Source of the DNA: Phoronis australis
Taxonomy: Eukaryota > Phoronida > Phoronidae
NCBI GenBank assembly: GCA_002633005.1
Contig: NMRA01000521.1
Span: forward strand, 200,367 to 221,690
DNA: 21,324 nt
Reading direction: 5' to 3'
Position 1 is the first letter of the stretch. Every line of letters starts with the position of its first letter. The notes beneath the pieces are model-generated. The model was not told the origin of the DNA. It saw only the letters and a list, made by a program, of their open reading frames with translations, and ran no database searches. Shown here in pieces: positions 1 through 10,288 of the stretch. The position numbers and the translations under genes are program-made.

Positions 1-30
1 CCCCCCCTCCCCCCAAACCCCACACACAGA
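1..30. repeat. C-rich / CA low-complexity tract
   Basis: The window opens with a run of C broken by single T and A positions, followed by a short CA stretch. It is simple-sequence DNA, and its true left edge lies outside the window. Confidence 0.8.
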
Positions 31-1450
31 TGGTTTCCTTGCTTAGGTGACCTCATTTGTCAGATGACAACCTGGAAATTCTGTTAGGTTGCATTTAGCG
101 AGAAGATGTTAAGCTAAGCCTTAACTTCTGATATGTTACTTATCCCTTTGAAATGGTGCTCATAATGAAATTTGATAATTTACAAAACCTAAACTGTTTG
201 CTAGAACAATTCTCTGTTTGAAAACAGAACAGCAGTGTGTCGATCCTCCAGTGCTGAAGGGAGGCTCGTACCACAGGGACAACCCTGAGTTATGGTAGTG
301 AGACTAGCTCTCATTCTCAATACCTGGAGTAACATCATGGACCAGTTGTCATCAGTTGAAACTACTGGGGCATATGATGCACAAATGTACAGTGCAACAG
401 TGAAGTGAAAGGCACTGTTGTCTTCACTTCAGCTTGACTGGAGACAAGCTCAATCTAAAGGCACCTGGGAAGTAGGTCAGCTGGAATTGCAGATATGAAT
501 CAATTCAGGCTGTACTTAGCAGGCCATGACAGGCCTTGCTACTTGCACTAAATGACCCACGGAACCGATTACTGGCCATTGTCTCTAGTTGTCATTAGAT
601 CAACTGATAATCAAAACAAGATAAAGGTTTCCCTGTTAGCCCAGAGCAAAAATGTTCTGATGAGAATGTATAACTAATTAATGTACTATATACATCAGAA
701 AGAGACTCTGCTTTGGCAATAACAATTCCAATTTAGTCCAAACAACCAGTGCTGTTGGAGTCTTCAATTCATTATGCCTTAACTGTTCCTGGGAAAGGGT
801 ATTCCACCTGTTTTTTCATAAGGTGACCAAATAGAATATCTCGAGATCACACCACAGATTCATACCTGGTGACCCTAGAAATGCACTCGCAAAACAGTAA
901 GTGAGCAGAATTTCAGCTGTGCCCCTAGCCATTTAACCTAAATATGACGTGGGGAAATTTTAAGGAGTCATTGGAAAGCCTGTGTGGGTTGGGTCTGATG
1001 TAAATATGGAGGCTCCAACATAATTTAAAGTGAACAAGCTTGCAGCAGTCACGCGTTCTTATATCATAATATCTAATAATCCATGTAGCTTTATTGTGAA
1101 CACATTGTCACATATGACCATGTGGTAACTGGCATAATTTGCACCTTAAACTCACACACAGTTCACAATACAACATTATGCACATAATTAACATAAGGCT
1201 TAGAATGATGTAATCACAGACAAGCCCACATTTTGCACAGAGGCATGTGCACACACCTTCACCTCATAAACATACTGCGTCAGTGGCATGGCTATTTGCA
1301 CGAAGCAAAGTCAAACTCCACAAATTAACGGTACTCTCCAGATTTTTTGCCACGTGGTTGGTTCATTAGATAAAGAAGGCTCTCATTGGTTGATACCATT
1401 GAGAATGAATGTAGCATTATGAACAAACCCAGGTTAATGTTGAATTATAG
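31..1450. other. non-coding stretch, nothing recognised
   Basis: I see no convincing exon here. All frames are broken frequently and CpG is rare. A canonical E-box CACGTG lies at 1351-1356, within a slightly more CpG-containing patch at about 1280-1360. It reads as intron or intergenic DNA. Confidence 0.5.
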
Positions 1451-1643
1451 ATGCACTGTTGCATTGTTCATGACCAGAGAGACAAAATCGAATGTTCTAA
1501 CCTACCATCAGACAAAAGACCTTGGACAAATGAGCCACAGAACCAAAATCGGGTAGGCGAGCTCATCAATCTAGCTCATTATGGCGATGTAACAGGAGTT
1601 GCCAGTATCATACATTATTCAAGTAATACTGCAACACCCACAG
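1451..1643 (+). CDS. candidate exon with weak ankyrin-repeat character
   Basis: An open frame begins just after a possible acceptor (TTATAG ending at 1450) and runs to a possible donor (CACAG followed by GTTTAG at 1644), leaving one extra base. Its second half reads GELINLAHYGDVTGV and then a hydrophobic pair. This resembles the helix-turn-helix of an ankyrin repeat (L-x-x-A-x-x-G-D-x-x-x-V-x-x-L-L), followed by a TPTG that could match the loop of the next repeat. The segment carries several CpGs (about 1541-1590) that the flanks lack. An ATG at 1451 could instead be an initiator, or a donor at 1554 (CGG followed by GTAGGC) could end it earlier. The acceptor's pyrimidine tract is poor and no neighbouring exon was found, so this may be a chance open frame or a relic. 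Confidence 0.22.
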
Positions 1644-1659
1644 GTTTAGATATATGACA

Positions 1660-3030
1660 AGAACATCGTATTCGATGAGATTGTAGATGTCGAGCTGGGT
1701 GCAAAAGAGGAGAATTCCCTACATAGACTCTATACAAATTAAGTACCTTTGGTCAGTTGCAAACAAAAGACAATTAACATGTAGTCAGTCATCTCCCAGT
1801 AATATAAAGAAGCCATCTCCTGCCTAAAGGTCATGAGATAAACCAGGCACAAGTAAACAACAACTGTGGAGGACATAAACATTGGTCATCTGGTCAAAAC
1901 TGTAAACTCTCACACAAACTAAGTTCAGAGAATACAAATGTTAAATTTTAGATAAAACAACTGTACATTACACAAATATTGTAACTGATTGATACCAGAG
2001 GAAAACTAAAAATAATACACGTTTGAATAGGAAAGACTTCCGAAAAAGGGCTTGTCAATTTTGTTTTTTAAACAACACATGGAGTCTTGAAACTGATCAT
2101 GTTTACTTTCCAGTTGCTGTTCCCTTGAGCACCAACATTCATGCCCCAACTAGTTGTACTGTGTATTTACACAAGCAGTAGTTAACGTCATTGAGATCAA
2201 CACTTCATTCTGTGCATGAAAGTCAGGTCTGGACAACTTGTTTTCAAGAAACTTCTCCCCTCAGGTATTTTTAGACACCTGGTGCTCAAGGTAGAGTGAT
2301 AACATCATTCCCAATAGGTCTGTGTTTACATCAGCCCATGGTTGCTCAACACCCTGTTGTCACGTAGTAGGCCTATAGTCTACATGAGTCATTTCATGTC
2401 TGGGTTTTTTTCCAACATGGCAAAAGCCAATTATGCTATCAGGGCAAATGTGGCACAGTGATAAGATTCATAGAAGACAGCGAGAATGTGCACAGTTTCA
2501 TGCTGCAATGAGGTGTATACATATTTTGATATACATGAGGTCTATCTATGACTTGAACCAATTTTCTTCATATTATACTTTCATTACCAAGGGCAACTGC
2601 CAAAAGGGAACATTGTAACAGTCAAAGACAAATGTTGCTAGCAGTACTGGAACTCTAACCAACCAGGAAGACACAGTTCTATACATTTCTGTTTGAAAAT
2701 AAGCCAGGCTAAAGGTCAACCTACTGATAACATCTAAAGAGCCCCTGGAAGTTGAGAGAGGTTGGCCAGTGCAAGCCTGGTCAAGCCCTCAGAGGGTGTA
2801 AGCTGGTTACTAAGGTTAACTATATACCTGCCAGCCATTCAGCAACACCAAGATCTTGCTAAAAAGCAAGACTGCGAGATTACATGAGATATTGCCATGT
2901 ATTTTAAATAAGAGGTCCTAGCGTTACTGAACTCTACCCAGACTTCAAGTTCCGGTGGCCGTACTATTTATTACTAACTTTGCACCAGGAATGGTAAACT
3001 GGACTGGACTGAACATAGGTACAGTTCAAG
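1660..3030. other. non-coding stretch, nothing firm
   Basis: Frames are short and broken. The only notable item is a 21-base block at 2912-2932 that recurs with one mismatch at 16418-16438. The rest looks like intron or intergenic DNA. Confidence 0.45.
2912..2932 (+). repeat. 21-base block duplicated at 16418-16438
   Basis: The block begins GAGGTCCTAG and ends TTACTGAAC. It differs from the block at 16418-16438 only at position 11 (C here, T there). In the same frame both copies read E-V-L-(A/V)-L-L-N. Clear similarity does not extend far on either side. Confidence 0.6.
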
Positions 3031-3035
3031 GGTTT

Positions 3036-3094
3036 GAGCATTTTTAGAGCCAGTTTTCTCCACTGAATAATGGCCATCAAACTGGTTCTCAAAT
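3036..3094 (+). repeat. dispersed repeat A, copy 1
   Basis: This segment matches 10289-10346 at roughly three quarters of positions. The best run is around CATCAAAC(T/A)GGTTCTCAAAT. On the minus strand both copies are open in the same frame and the differences are conservative: LRTSLMAIIQWRKLALKM here, MRTCLMPVIEWKKMVLKM there. It could be a decayed mobile-element fragment, possibly from a coding part. Element class unknown. Confidence 0.6.
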
Positions 3095-3189
3095 TGATGG
3101 ACCCCTGTAAGTGTCTATTGCTAAGTAACTTTCCAACTGAATTGGGAGTCACTGTCTCGAGTAAATGCCTCAGTTTTTGGGCAGGATAT

Positions 3190-3238
3190 TGGCTCCCATA
3201 CCCTCAAAAAAAAATTTGAAATCACATGAAATTCCCCA
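3190..3238 (+). repeat. dispersed repeat B, copy 1
   Basis: This segment matches 9141-9190. Both start GGCTCC, pass through a C-rich then A-rich stretch, and share TGAAATCACATGAAA (copy 2 has two extra A's). Weaker resemblance continues about 100 bases downstream. It lies some 100 bases after repeat A copy 1, so the two may be parts of one old element. Confidence 0.5.
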
Positions 3239-3374
3239 AATAAGCCCAAAGATTTCCACCTTTAACTCACAGTCACCTCTAATCGATGATGACTCAGAGG
3301 GATTTTCTCACCTGAAAAAATCCACCCAGGTCAGAGATATTCAACTTTCCCATCAGTTTAGAGAGCCTTGACAT

Positions 3375-5980
3375 ATGACATAAATTCTCATTAGATAATC
3401 TTGTCACAGACGATGGAAGCCCAAGTATTACAAGAAACCCAGTAAACATGGTGGCTGGGAGTGAGATTTATTCCTCAGGGGAAGAAATAAATCCCATGAG
3501 TATCTGGCTAGAAAACAAACAAATCAAAAATGACTAGTGAGGGACTTGTAGGTCTGTGTACAGGGAAGACCTGTCAATCAAATATTACCTTTCCAGTCAG
3601 GAGGGAATAGAATTACTGACATAATTATGCCTCTTCACTAATAATAACTGTGAGCTATTGCAAACAAGGAATTGTTTGCCAAATGTATGTTTTAGCCCTT
3701 TGCCAAGGTCATTCATCTAAGCTCATTAACCAATGTCAGAAAGGAAATTATTTGGTTCCTCTTTTGGAACATAGGTGGTGCAATCGCATGCATAGCCAGC
3801 CAGCTTTGGAGTTGACACTGAAACTGAAAGGTGACTGAAACAGAATGACCAGATACTACATGGTCAACATTGCATTTCATTTTTACGATAAAAACCAAGC
3901 ATATATGATTCAAGCTATTAACATCAGTCAAACCCATGTCGTCCATGGGCCAAGTAATTGTAAAGTACTCATTTGTCACACCTGAGTTAGTTGAAAACGA
4001 CTACACAGCAAAATAACATGTCAAGGCTAAACTAGCTGTTATAGTGCCTTTCTCATGTGAAATTTAGTGCAAGCTTTTCCTCTATAATTTTAACCAGAAA
4101 AATGTTTACATTGGGACAGGAGTTACCCAGTGTTTTGAATTCCACCAAATGTGCTTGGACTAAAACCATAAAATGTTACCAGTTAGGACAATTTGTTTAC
4201 TCAAATAAGAAGAGTGTAGTCACTACTGTAGTGTCAATCTCTGCCAATAGGAGCAACAAAAGTACCAGTATTCCAATAGTCAACAGGAATCCTAGGACAA
4301 GACCATTTGTGTAAGTTATCCAGTTTATTTTTTCCTGAAATATTTCCAGGATATCGAAATACATGACAACATAGCTAGTGTTACTGTTAGGTATCTTTTG
4401 GTGTGATAACAGATTAAATAGAACAGAGGGTACAACAATATGGAACAAAAACTGTACTCAACAGCCCTGCAACAAATTTTAACTTATGGATTCCAATATG
4501 TAGGTCACCAGTTTGTTCTGACCTTTCACCTCTATGCACACTGTCATGTGTCTCAGTCTTGATTTGACACTGCAGGCACAGCATCAACCAACAAGCCTGA
4601 GTTTTTTATTACACACTTAATTGGAAGCACCACTGGAGCTCTATGTCAAAGGTCAGGGCACCTGCTGTGAATCTAACACCACCAGCCAATTAAAGACAAG
4701 TCATGTTGCCAACTGCTTCAGGAGACATGGCTGACTAGGAAGAGATGGCAAGAGTGAAATCCAATATGGACCATTATCAACTCCAAAACAGGAGCTGAGC
4801 TGCCACTTTTTGTAACTGAATTAACTTCACATGAAGACTGAGCAGAATGAGGTCAACCAGTTGCCACTTAAAGCCACTACAAGAAGGTTTGCAATCCAAG
4901 AAGCCAACTTTTAATTTAGATCACTTACATACAGCTAAAAAAAATTGTTCAACTTTTCCCTTACCCACATGGGCTTGCAAATAACTGGCATGTTGTTATT
5001 CCATGCTATTACACTCAGTGCAAAGAATGAAACACAGTGCCAAGGCAACTTGCAGGGCCTGCTCTCAAGCAATTTACTAAGTCCTGTGAAATAACCTCCA
5101 ATTGGACAAAGGAATTATTTGAAACAAATTTCATAGCCATAACTGGTCCAAGGCCGACGTTACTTTTTGTCATGGAAGTCAGGTTTAATGACAGAATCCT
5201 GACCAAGTGACGTCTTTTGAAATACAGGAGGCTCATAGCTAATGAGAAAATTGAGACAACCTCAATTAAAATGCAGCTAGAAATGAACAAGACCAAAGAA
5301 AACCTGTGTAAGACTAATTAGATTATGTTAAGCCTCACCTTAGCAATAATGAAAGCTATTGTCAACTGAGTGTGCCTGTCAAAGCCAGACATCAGTACTC
5401 ACAATCAGAGAAAAGTAACTGACAGTGACCAACAGTGCACCTTCTAGCTCTCAGGTCTCTCCTTATTGGCTGTCCAAGATGGTCTAGCATCCCTGTGGGT
5501 CCTGTCAGGTAAATTAGCTCAGACCAGCAATGCCAAACTCATGCTGTAATAATATCAAGCCTGCATTTATGTTACCTGCAGGACAAACTTTTTACTTCAT
5601 TGCCGAAAATGCCGCAACACTATTTTCCATGAAAAGCGGCCTGGCGAATTAAAGACGTCATTTATTTTGAGGAAGCACATACTCCATTAAAAGATTCTTG
5701 TCTGGAATGGCATATGCAAATAAATGTAACGTGACAACAAAGTTTTCTAAGTCAGTTCAATAGTTTTTGGACAGCCTGGTCGATTCCTGTCAGTAGTAGG
5801 CATGCAAAATTAACCAGATAACATTCTATCACACAATAGTTTCGATCAGCCATGTGAAGGGCCACAAATAAAAGAACTGAAACATTTTCAGTCAGAACGA
5901 ATGTTTGGTCAAATGTAACTTGAATAGAGAAGGATCTGCAATGCCACAGTGTATGTTCCCAGAGACATCGAGGACCAAAG
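3375..5980. other. non-coding stretch, nothing firm
   Basis: Minus-strand open frames at 4197-4448 and 5015-5296 would encode leucine/valine-rich hydrophobic stretches. I found no good splice borders, and T-rich minus-strand DNA gives such peptides by chance. A CpG-containing patch lies at about 5600-5660, with an ACGTCA half-CRE. No repeat family or RNA gene was recognised. Confidence 0.4.
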
Positions 5981-5982
5981 CC

Positions 5983-6234
5983 TTAGATAGGGTTTAAACT
6001 CAATCTGAGAACAGGGAGGCACCTCAGGGACACACTAGACTTACAGGAATCTACCTCATGTCCTGGGAATGCAGTAAACTCTCCATATCCAAGAATCCAA
6101 CATGCTAAGGAAGTGACACAATCTTTTGTGGTGAAAGCCACAAAAGCAACATCCAAGCATAAGGGTTTTTTTGCGGTCAGCAAAAGTGTGGAAGCCATCC
6201 AAAATGTCGATTTCGCGCATTGTCAAAATGTGTG
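5983..6234 (-). other. small open-frame pocket, two overlapping minus-strand frames
   Basis: Two minus-strand frames are open across the same bases. One starts with an ATG near 6222, reads MREIDILDGFHTFADRKK and then becomes Cys/His-rich (GCCFCGFHH), stopping after about 54 codons. The other starts at an ATG near 6198, reads MASTLLLTAKK and stays open for 71 codons. A strong donor-like TCCT followed by GTAAGT lies near 6028. CpGs cluster at the upstream end. It could be a first exon reading leftward or a chance pocket. I do not recognise a protein. Confidence 0.15.
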
Positions 6235-6251
6235 TTCAATACCATACACCC

Positions 6252-6257
6252 AATAAA
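6252..6257 (+). terminator. possible polyadenylation signal AATAAA
   Basis: The context CCCAATAAAGTCTTGT resembles that of 14943-14948 (TTCAATAAAGTCCTGT). No plus-strand gene body leading into it was recognised, so its use is unproven. Confidence 0.2.
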
Positions 6258-7440
6258 GTCTTGTATTAGAATAACAACAAATATTTGTTCAGGGATTTCC
6301 AAGGTGGATAAAGATCAATTCTAAGAGAGTTCCTCAGAGTCATGTACAGTTGTTGGCATTGACCAATAGGTTTCGGGCTGTGCATGGTCCACTGCTTCTG
6401 AGCTGGATGAACACAGAGACAAACAAGAACATAACTAGGCAACAACCAAAGTCACAACTATAATGAACATCTTTCTGTAAGAAAACAACCTAGATGGACC
6501 ACATTTCCAAACTGGCAGAGCTTGACTTCTATGCCAGTTTCACAAAACAGACAAAACCGAGAAGAGATAGCTGATTGACATAAAAACTAAAATAGGAGGT
6601 GCTTCTAGCTGGCACATGTTTTGCTTATCAACAAGAGACACTGGTCTATTTACTTTCTAAACACCCTCTCTCAAAATAGCCTGTCCCAAGGCCTCAGGTG
6701 GCCCTTTGTTTGCCACTGGGTGTTGCTGACTTAATAAATAAAAAAATTTCTCTCTGACCTCATTGTTGAGATGTTGCTTTTGTTCTCCATGGGGAGATCT
6801 TCATGAAATTCGATCACGTGGCAGAATCCCCAGGCTAATCCATCACAACTCCTTGCACACACTAGGCAACACACAACAACAAGAAGCATCAAGTCCTTTC
6901 AGAGCAAGATCGCTTTCAAAAATAGTTTACTTTTACTGATCAATAATAAACTTCCTTCACTCTCATTCATTCCCAAACATACAGGCAATGCAGAAGGAAC
7001 CCAAAGCAAGAGTTGTATTTAAGAATAACATTCTGACAAGGATTAGAGATTGATCTAAGGATTAGAGATTGATCTAAGTTATAACAGACACAGAGAGCCT
7101 ATATGAACATTCAGTCACAGTCGCCTGATTGAATGGTAACTATATATTGTAAATCAGTTTAAGTGATAAAATCGATTAATTCCCTTGAACCAATCAAAGA
7201 CCATATCGCTCAACATGACCAATCTACAGAAGTGAGATTTAAGGCAACTAACATTCAGACATAAATCATAAGGCAGCACACAACTTATAAGCTTCAAAGG
7301 AGCCAGACTACAAGACGTATCGCACTGTTTCTTCTAAGCCAGACTTATACTTGAGGAGACCTCATGACCCACTAGTGCAAGGGCACCACCCAACAAATTT
7401 ACTTCAACATGGAGAAAATGTACACAATAGCTCACTTGCG
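6258..7440. other. non-coding stretch
   Basis: Nothing coding is recognised. It contains a canonical E-box CACGTG at 6815-6820 and the 19-bp tandem duplication at 7038-7075. Confidence 0.45.
7038..7075 (+). repeat. perfect 19-bp tandem duplication
   Basis: The unit AAGGATTAGAGATTGATCT occurs twice in a row without mismatch (7038-7056 and 7057-7075), and the next three bases start a third copy. The identity of the copies points to a recent slippage event. Confidence 0.9.
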
Positions 7441-7458
7441 AGTTTCCAGTTAGTCAAT

Positions 7459-7469
7459 GTGACGTCACC
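7459..7469. promoter_or_regulatory. CRE palindrome with nearby YY1-like site
   Basis: GTGACGTCACC contains a full CREB/ATF octamer (7460-7467). About 20 bases on lies CCCGCCATATTG, a YY1-like core. Confidence 0.5.
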
Positions 7470-8012
7470 TGAAGGAGGGCAAATCCCGCCATATTGTTCT
7501 TGTTTTGCCCGGAGTCTTTGCTACACACACGAAATCTTACTGGAGTTCTCATGGTGAATGTTACGCTTAAAACTTTAACACGATTTAAGGGATTGTAGAT
7601 GGATCGTGGAATAACTGTGACTGGACGAAGAAAATGTGAACTTCTTATGTTGTAAGAAGCTGTGAACGGATTGAAATTGGAACTCGACCTGGTCTAGGCC
7701 TGAATGCTTCAGGCATACAGGGGCGATGGTATATCCCCATAAAAAGTTACTCAATTCAAAAAACAGCACATAAAATCAATAGCAACATGCATATGCCCAC
7801 ATAGAGTTATAATTAGCACATACTCTGACTCTGGATACAATTTAGTCTACAAATAACTTGAACATATCCATGAAAACCTTGCGGTTCGCTCGAGTTTCTA
7901 TCACCAGGCGCCATTTTGAGGAAGTTATGTCAAATCAAGCCTGTTGACAAACAAAAAGTCCAAGGGACACAAATCTTACAAATTTCACTTGATATTTTCC
8001 TATGCTAATGTG

Positions 8013-8025
8013 CACGTGTCACGTG
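8013..8025. promoter_or_regulatory. double canonical E-box
   Basis: CACGTGTCACGTG contains two full CACGTG hexamers separated by one T. CACGTG is the established binding site of MAX heterodimers with MYC or MXD proteins. Here it lies in the CpG-dense island about 650 bases from an MXD exon, so regulation by the same network is an attractive inference. Confidence 0.55.
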
Positions 8026-8516
8026 CCAGGTCATGCGCTTCGCTCAGACTTGCGCTAGCCTTTGCCTTATACTCACCCGACTCAATTGAAATACTTTGTG
8101 ATTATTGCGCGCGCGGTCAAAGTTAACGGTAACCAAAAAGTGGAGTTGGAATTCTTCGCCAAAGTCACCTGAATTTCCATAGCTATGCTTCATCGAAGAT
8201 ATCTTTAGTAGGAGAAAGGATTGGTGAAGAAAGTAAGCGATTTTTTAGGTGATAATTCTAGGTGTAGAATGTATTTTTGACGAAGTGAAAACTTAATCAT
8301 TGAGCGGATTTCGCCTACTGCCCGTTTAAAATACACGGGACGAAATTAGTACAGAAAGCGATGGAATGTATTGTAGTGCGAATCTGAATTTCATTTGCCA
8401 TAACAACAATGCTTGTTTGGCATTTTTCACACTAAAAGATTAAAAACTCGAAGTAAACAACAGAATACACTCTGCTACCGAATCGGGCAAATGGCAAAAC
8501 GACAAGCTTTTGCCCC

Positions 8517-8533
8517 ACTTCCGGTGACGTCAC
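8517..8533. promoter_or_regulatory. ETS plus CRE composite site
   Basis: ACTTCCGGTGACGTCAC joins an ETS core (CTTCCGG) directly to a full CRE (TGACGTCA, 8525-8532). This pairing is common in animal core promoters of broadly expressed genes and often sits near a bidirectional start site. Confidence 0.55.
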
Positions 8534-8671
8534 AGTTAAGTCTCACATAATTTCGCGTTATTGTTATAAATTTGCAAAAGGACTATTGCTGCAATGCCCA
8601 ACACCCATATCAGTACAACAACTTGGGGAGCCTTGCATGCCAAATATAGCCACAAGGTGGCGTTCACTCAC

Positions 8672-8861
8672 CTGATTCCTCTGATACTTCAGAGATGGAG
8701 GCCGTAGACACGGTGGAGATACTGCACTCGCTAATAGTGCGCTCCTGCCTCAGTCGGTAGTGGCCTTGCTCTAGCTGTTCCAGTCGCCTCATTAGGTGAC
8801 GGTGTTCCCTGGCTAACTGCTCTTTTATCAACGCATTTTTACGTTCTTTTTCTTCTAGTGC
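8672..8861 (-). CDS. MXD: MXD-family repressor, leucine-zipper exon
   Basis: This 190-bp internal exon encodes the leucine zipper and the start of the C-terminal tail of a Mad/Mxi1-type protein. MXD proteins dimerise with MAX on CACGTG and recruit SIN3 to repress MYC targets. The acceptor is TTTTTCACAG and the donor is CAG followed by GTGAGT. The exon enters in phase 0, as required by the preceding exon, and leaves in phase 1. The peptide begins ALEEKERKN, and leucines fall at heptad spacing (residues 2, 16, 23, 30, 37, with N at 9). HLMRRLEQL matches the family's conserved zipper end. A Ser-rich acidic tail with ISECSIST and SEVSEES follows, as in vertebrate MXDs. If the donor is not used, the frame reads S-G-E-stop within four codons. 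Which vertebrate paralogue it corresponds to cannot be decided, and invertebrates usually have one. Confidence 0.93.
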
Positions 8862-9140
8862 CTGTGAAAAATAATTTCAAAGGTGTTCCTAAAACATTCC
8901 TAATTAACATGGAAAGTAAGATTTTTGTCTCTGAGAATACAGTTGGCTGATTTTTCCTCCATGACAATGTGTTGATTGCCTACATGTATTTGCATGAACT
9001 GTAACCGCATGGCCAGTTTCACTTCATGGAATATATTTAAGGCGAGTGAGCTATATCTCGATATGGAGTTTTTTCAATGTGTAAACCAAACTGGCAAATT
9101 GTTCCAAGGCCCTCAATCCCTCGAGTCTGGGGCCGCATTT

Positions 9141-9190
9141 CGGCTCCATTCCCCTCTGAAAAATATTGAAAAATCACATGAAACTTCCCT
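9141..9190 (+). repeat. dispersed repeat B, copy 2
   Basis: It shares GGCTCC, the A-rich middle and AATCACATGAAA with 3190-3238. About 50 bases downstream GGTTCGAATCA (9239-9249) matches the tRNA B-box consensus at all but the last base. This hints at a tRNA-derived short element, though I see no A box. Confidence 0.5.
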
Positions 9191-9514
9191 CATGAGGTCC
9201 ACAAATTCCCCTCAAGTGATTGAAAAATTCTCCTCCAGGTTCGAATCACTTGTAACTCACACAGGTGACAATTTGAAAGAGCATAAAATTTTAGTCTTAC
9301 CTACTTGAGGCAAAGCCTATGAGTGCTTGCAACAGGGTGGGGGATGCTACTGAAGGTGATCGGGAAGTAGAATATTCCCCTCACCCCAAAAAATTACCCT
9401 CTAAGAAGGCACAGGCACCTTTAACCACGGATGAATGAGGGCACTGTGTTCAGACATACTGCTGCACTAAAACACTTTTCCACCTTCTTTTTCAATTTTG
9501 CATTTTTGCTATAG

Positions 9515-9701
9515 GCAGGAATCTGCTTTCAATTTATTTTTAACTAATCCACAGGTTCTTTTGCATTTCCAAACTTATGCATGTTTACTCCTAAGTGGAT
9601 TGCTATGCGGATACCTGGCCTGCAGGTTTGAGTCCTTCTATAACGACAAACAAAGTTCAAGGATCCATCCTAAACTGAGACTGCGAATTCCTTCTCACAA
9701 G
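9515..9701 (+). CDS. candidate plus-strand exon, product unknown
   Basis: A strong pyrimidine-rich acceptor (TTTTGCATTTTTGCTATAG ending at 9514) is followed by one base and 62 open codons to a possible donor, CACAAG then GTGCAG at 9702. If unspliced, the frame stops at TAA 9714-9716. The peptide has a hydrophobic segment (YACLLLSGLLCGYLAC) followed by a basic, Ser-rich end. I recognise no family. It lies antisense inside the MXD intron and could belong to a transcript starting at the 8517-8533 promoter, or it could be chance. Confidence 0.22.
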
Positions 9702-10288
9702 GTGCAGACCCAGTAAATGATCCATATTCTTGGCCAGTGAAAGGAATGAAACTGTGCTGTCTACATTGCCCAAGTGTTCAGCACCTTGACATGGCTTCAG
9801 CTAATGGCAAACCTAAGCTAGTCCTCCAATATCACTCTAGTGTTTGTAAACACTGAGAGCTATATTTACAGATGACCTACTCTGATCAATACCAGGGAGC
9901 AGGCCAGAAAAAACAAGATATATAGGTAGATAGGAAAGTGTTGATATCAGTTAGCCTGGGTTAGCTTAAGGTAACTGCTAGGAAAAGTACAAGTTGATGG
10001 TACTTCTTCTCATGGCTAGCCAGATATATGCAGACTGAGCACATTTCGAGGGGAGATTGTAACAACATGAAAAATTACCTGTGTAGTCCAGCCTAGATAT
10101 TCATGAACTTGAGTCCACAGGCAGACAATAGGGTCATCCCAGATAACACAGCAATAGAACTCTCCTTTGTCCCAGAGGTAAGAAAGTGCATTGTTTTCAT
10201 TGACTTAGTTTCCCATGGATATTTGTCAGATTTATCTAACTTTCTCTCATCAGAGGTGTACTGCCACACCATAGCGATAATACTCTGT

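Larger units (their letters stand above)
7440..8560. promoter_or_regulatory. CpG-dense promoter-like island
   Basis: CpG dinucleotides are visibly more frequent here than in the flanking kilobases, including a GCGCGCGCGG run near 8106. The island contains CRE palindromes at 7460 and 8525, an ETS core next to the second, GCCATATT and GCGCCATTTTG elements of YY1 type at about 7488 and 7909, and a doubled E-box at 8013. This combination is typical of an unmethylated metazoan promoter. It lies downstream of the recognised MXD exons, so it may serve a neighbouring gene, an antisense transcript or an internal start. A possible plus-strand first-exon donor (GAAGAAA followed by GTAAGC) lies near 8230. 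Confidence 0.5.

Noticed and set aside
4197-4448. Leucine-rich putative membrane helix on the minus strand
   Set aside because: No convincing splice sites, single isolated segment, and the T-rich strand produces hydrophobic peptides by chance.
8141-8258. MXD C-terminal exon at a TACACCTAG acceptor (minus strand)
   Set aside because: Phase 1 joining gives about 17 residues unlike any MXD C-terminus. The acceptor is weak and the segment lies in the promoter-like island.
8976-9308. 110-codon plus-strand ORF as a gene
   Set aside because: It spans dispersed repeat B, lacks splice or promoter context and has no recognisable protein features.
9239-9632. tRNA genes suggested by GGTTCGAATCA (9239) and GGTTTGAGTCC (9622)
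   Set aside because: No A box at the right distance and no cloverleaf pairing seen. At best tRNA-derived repeat remnants.
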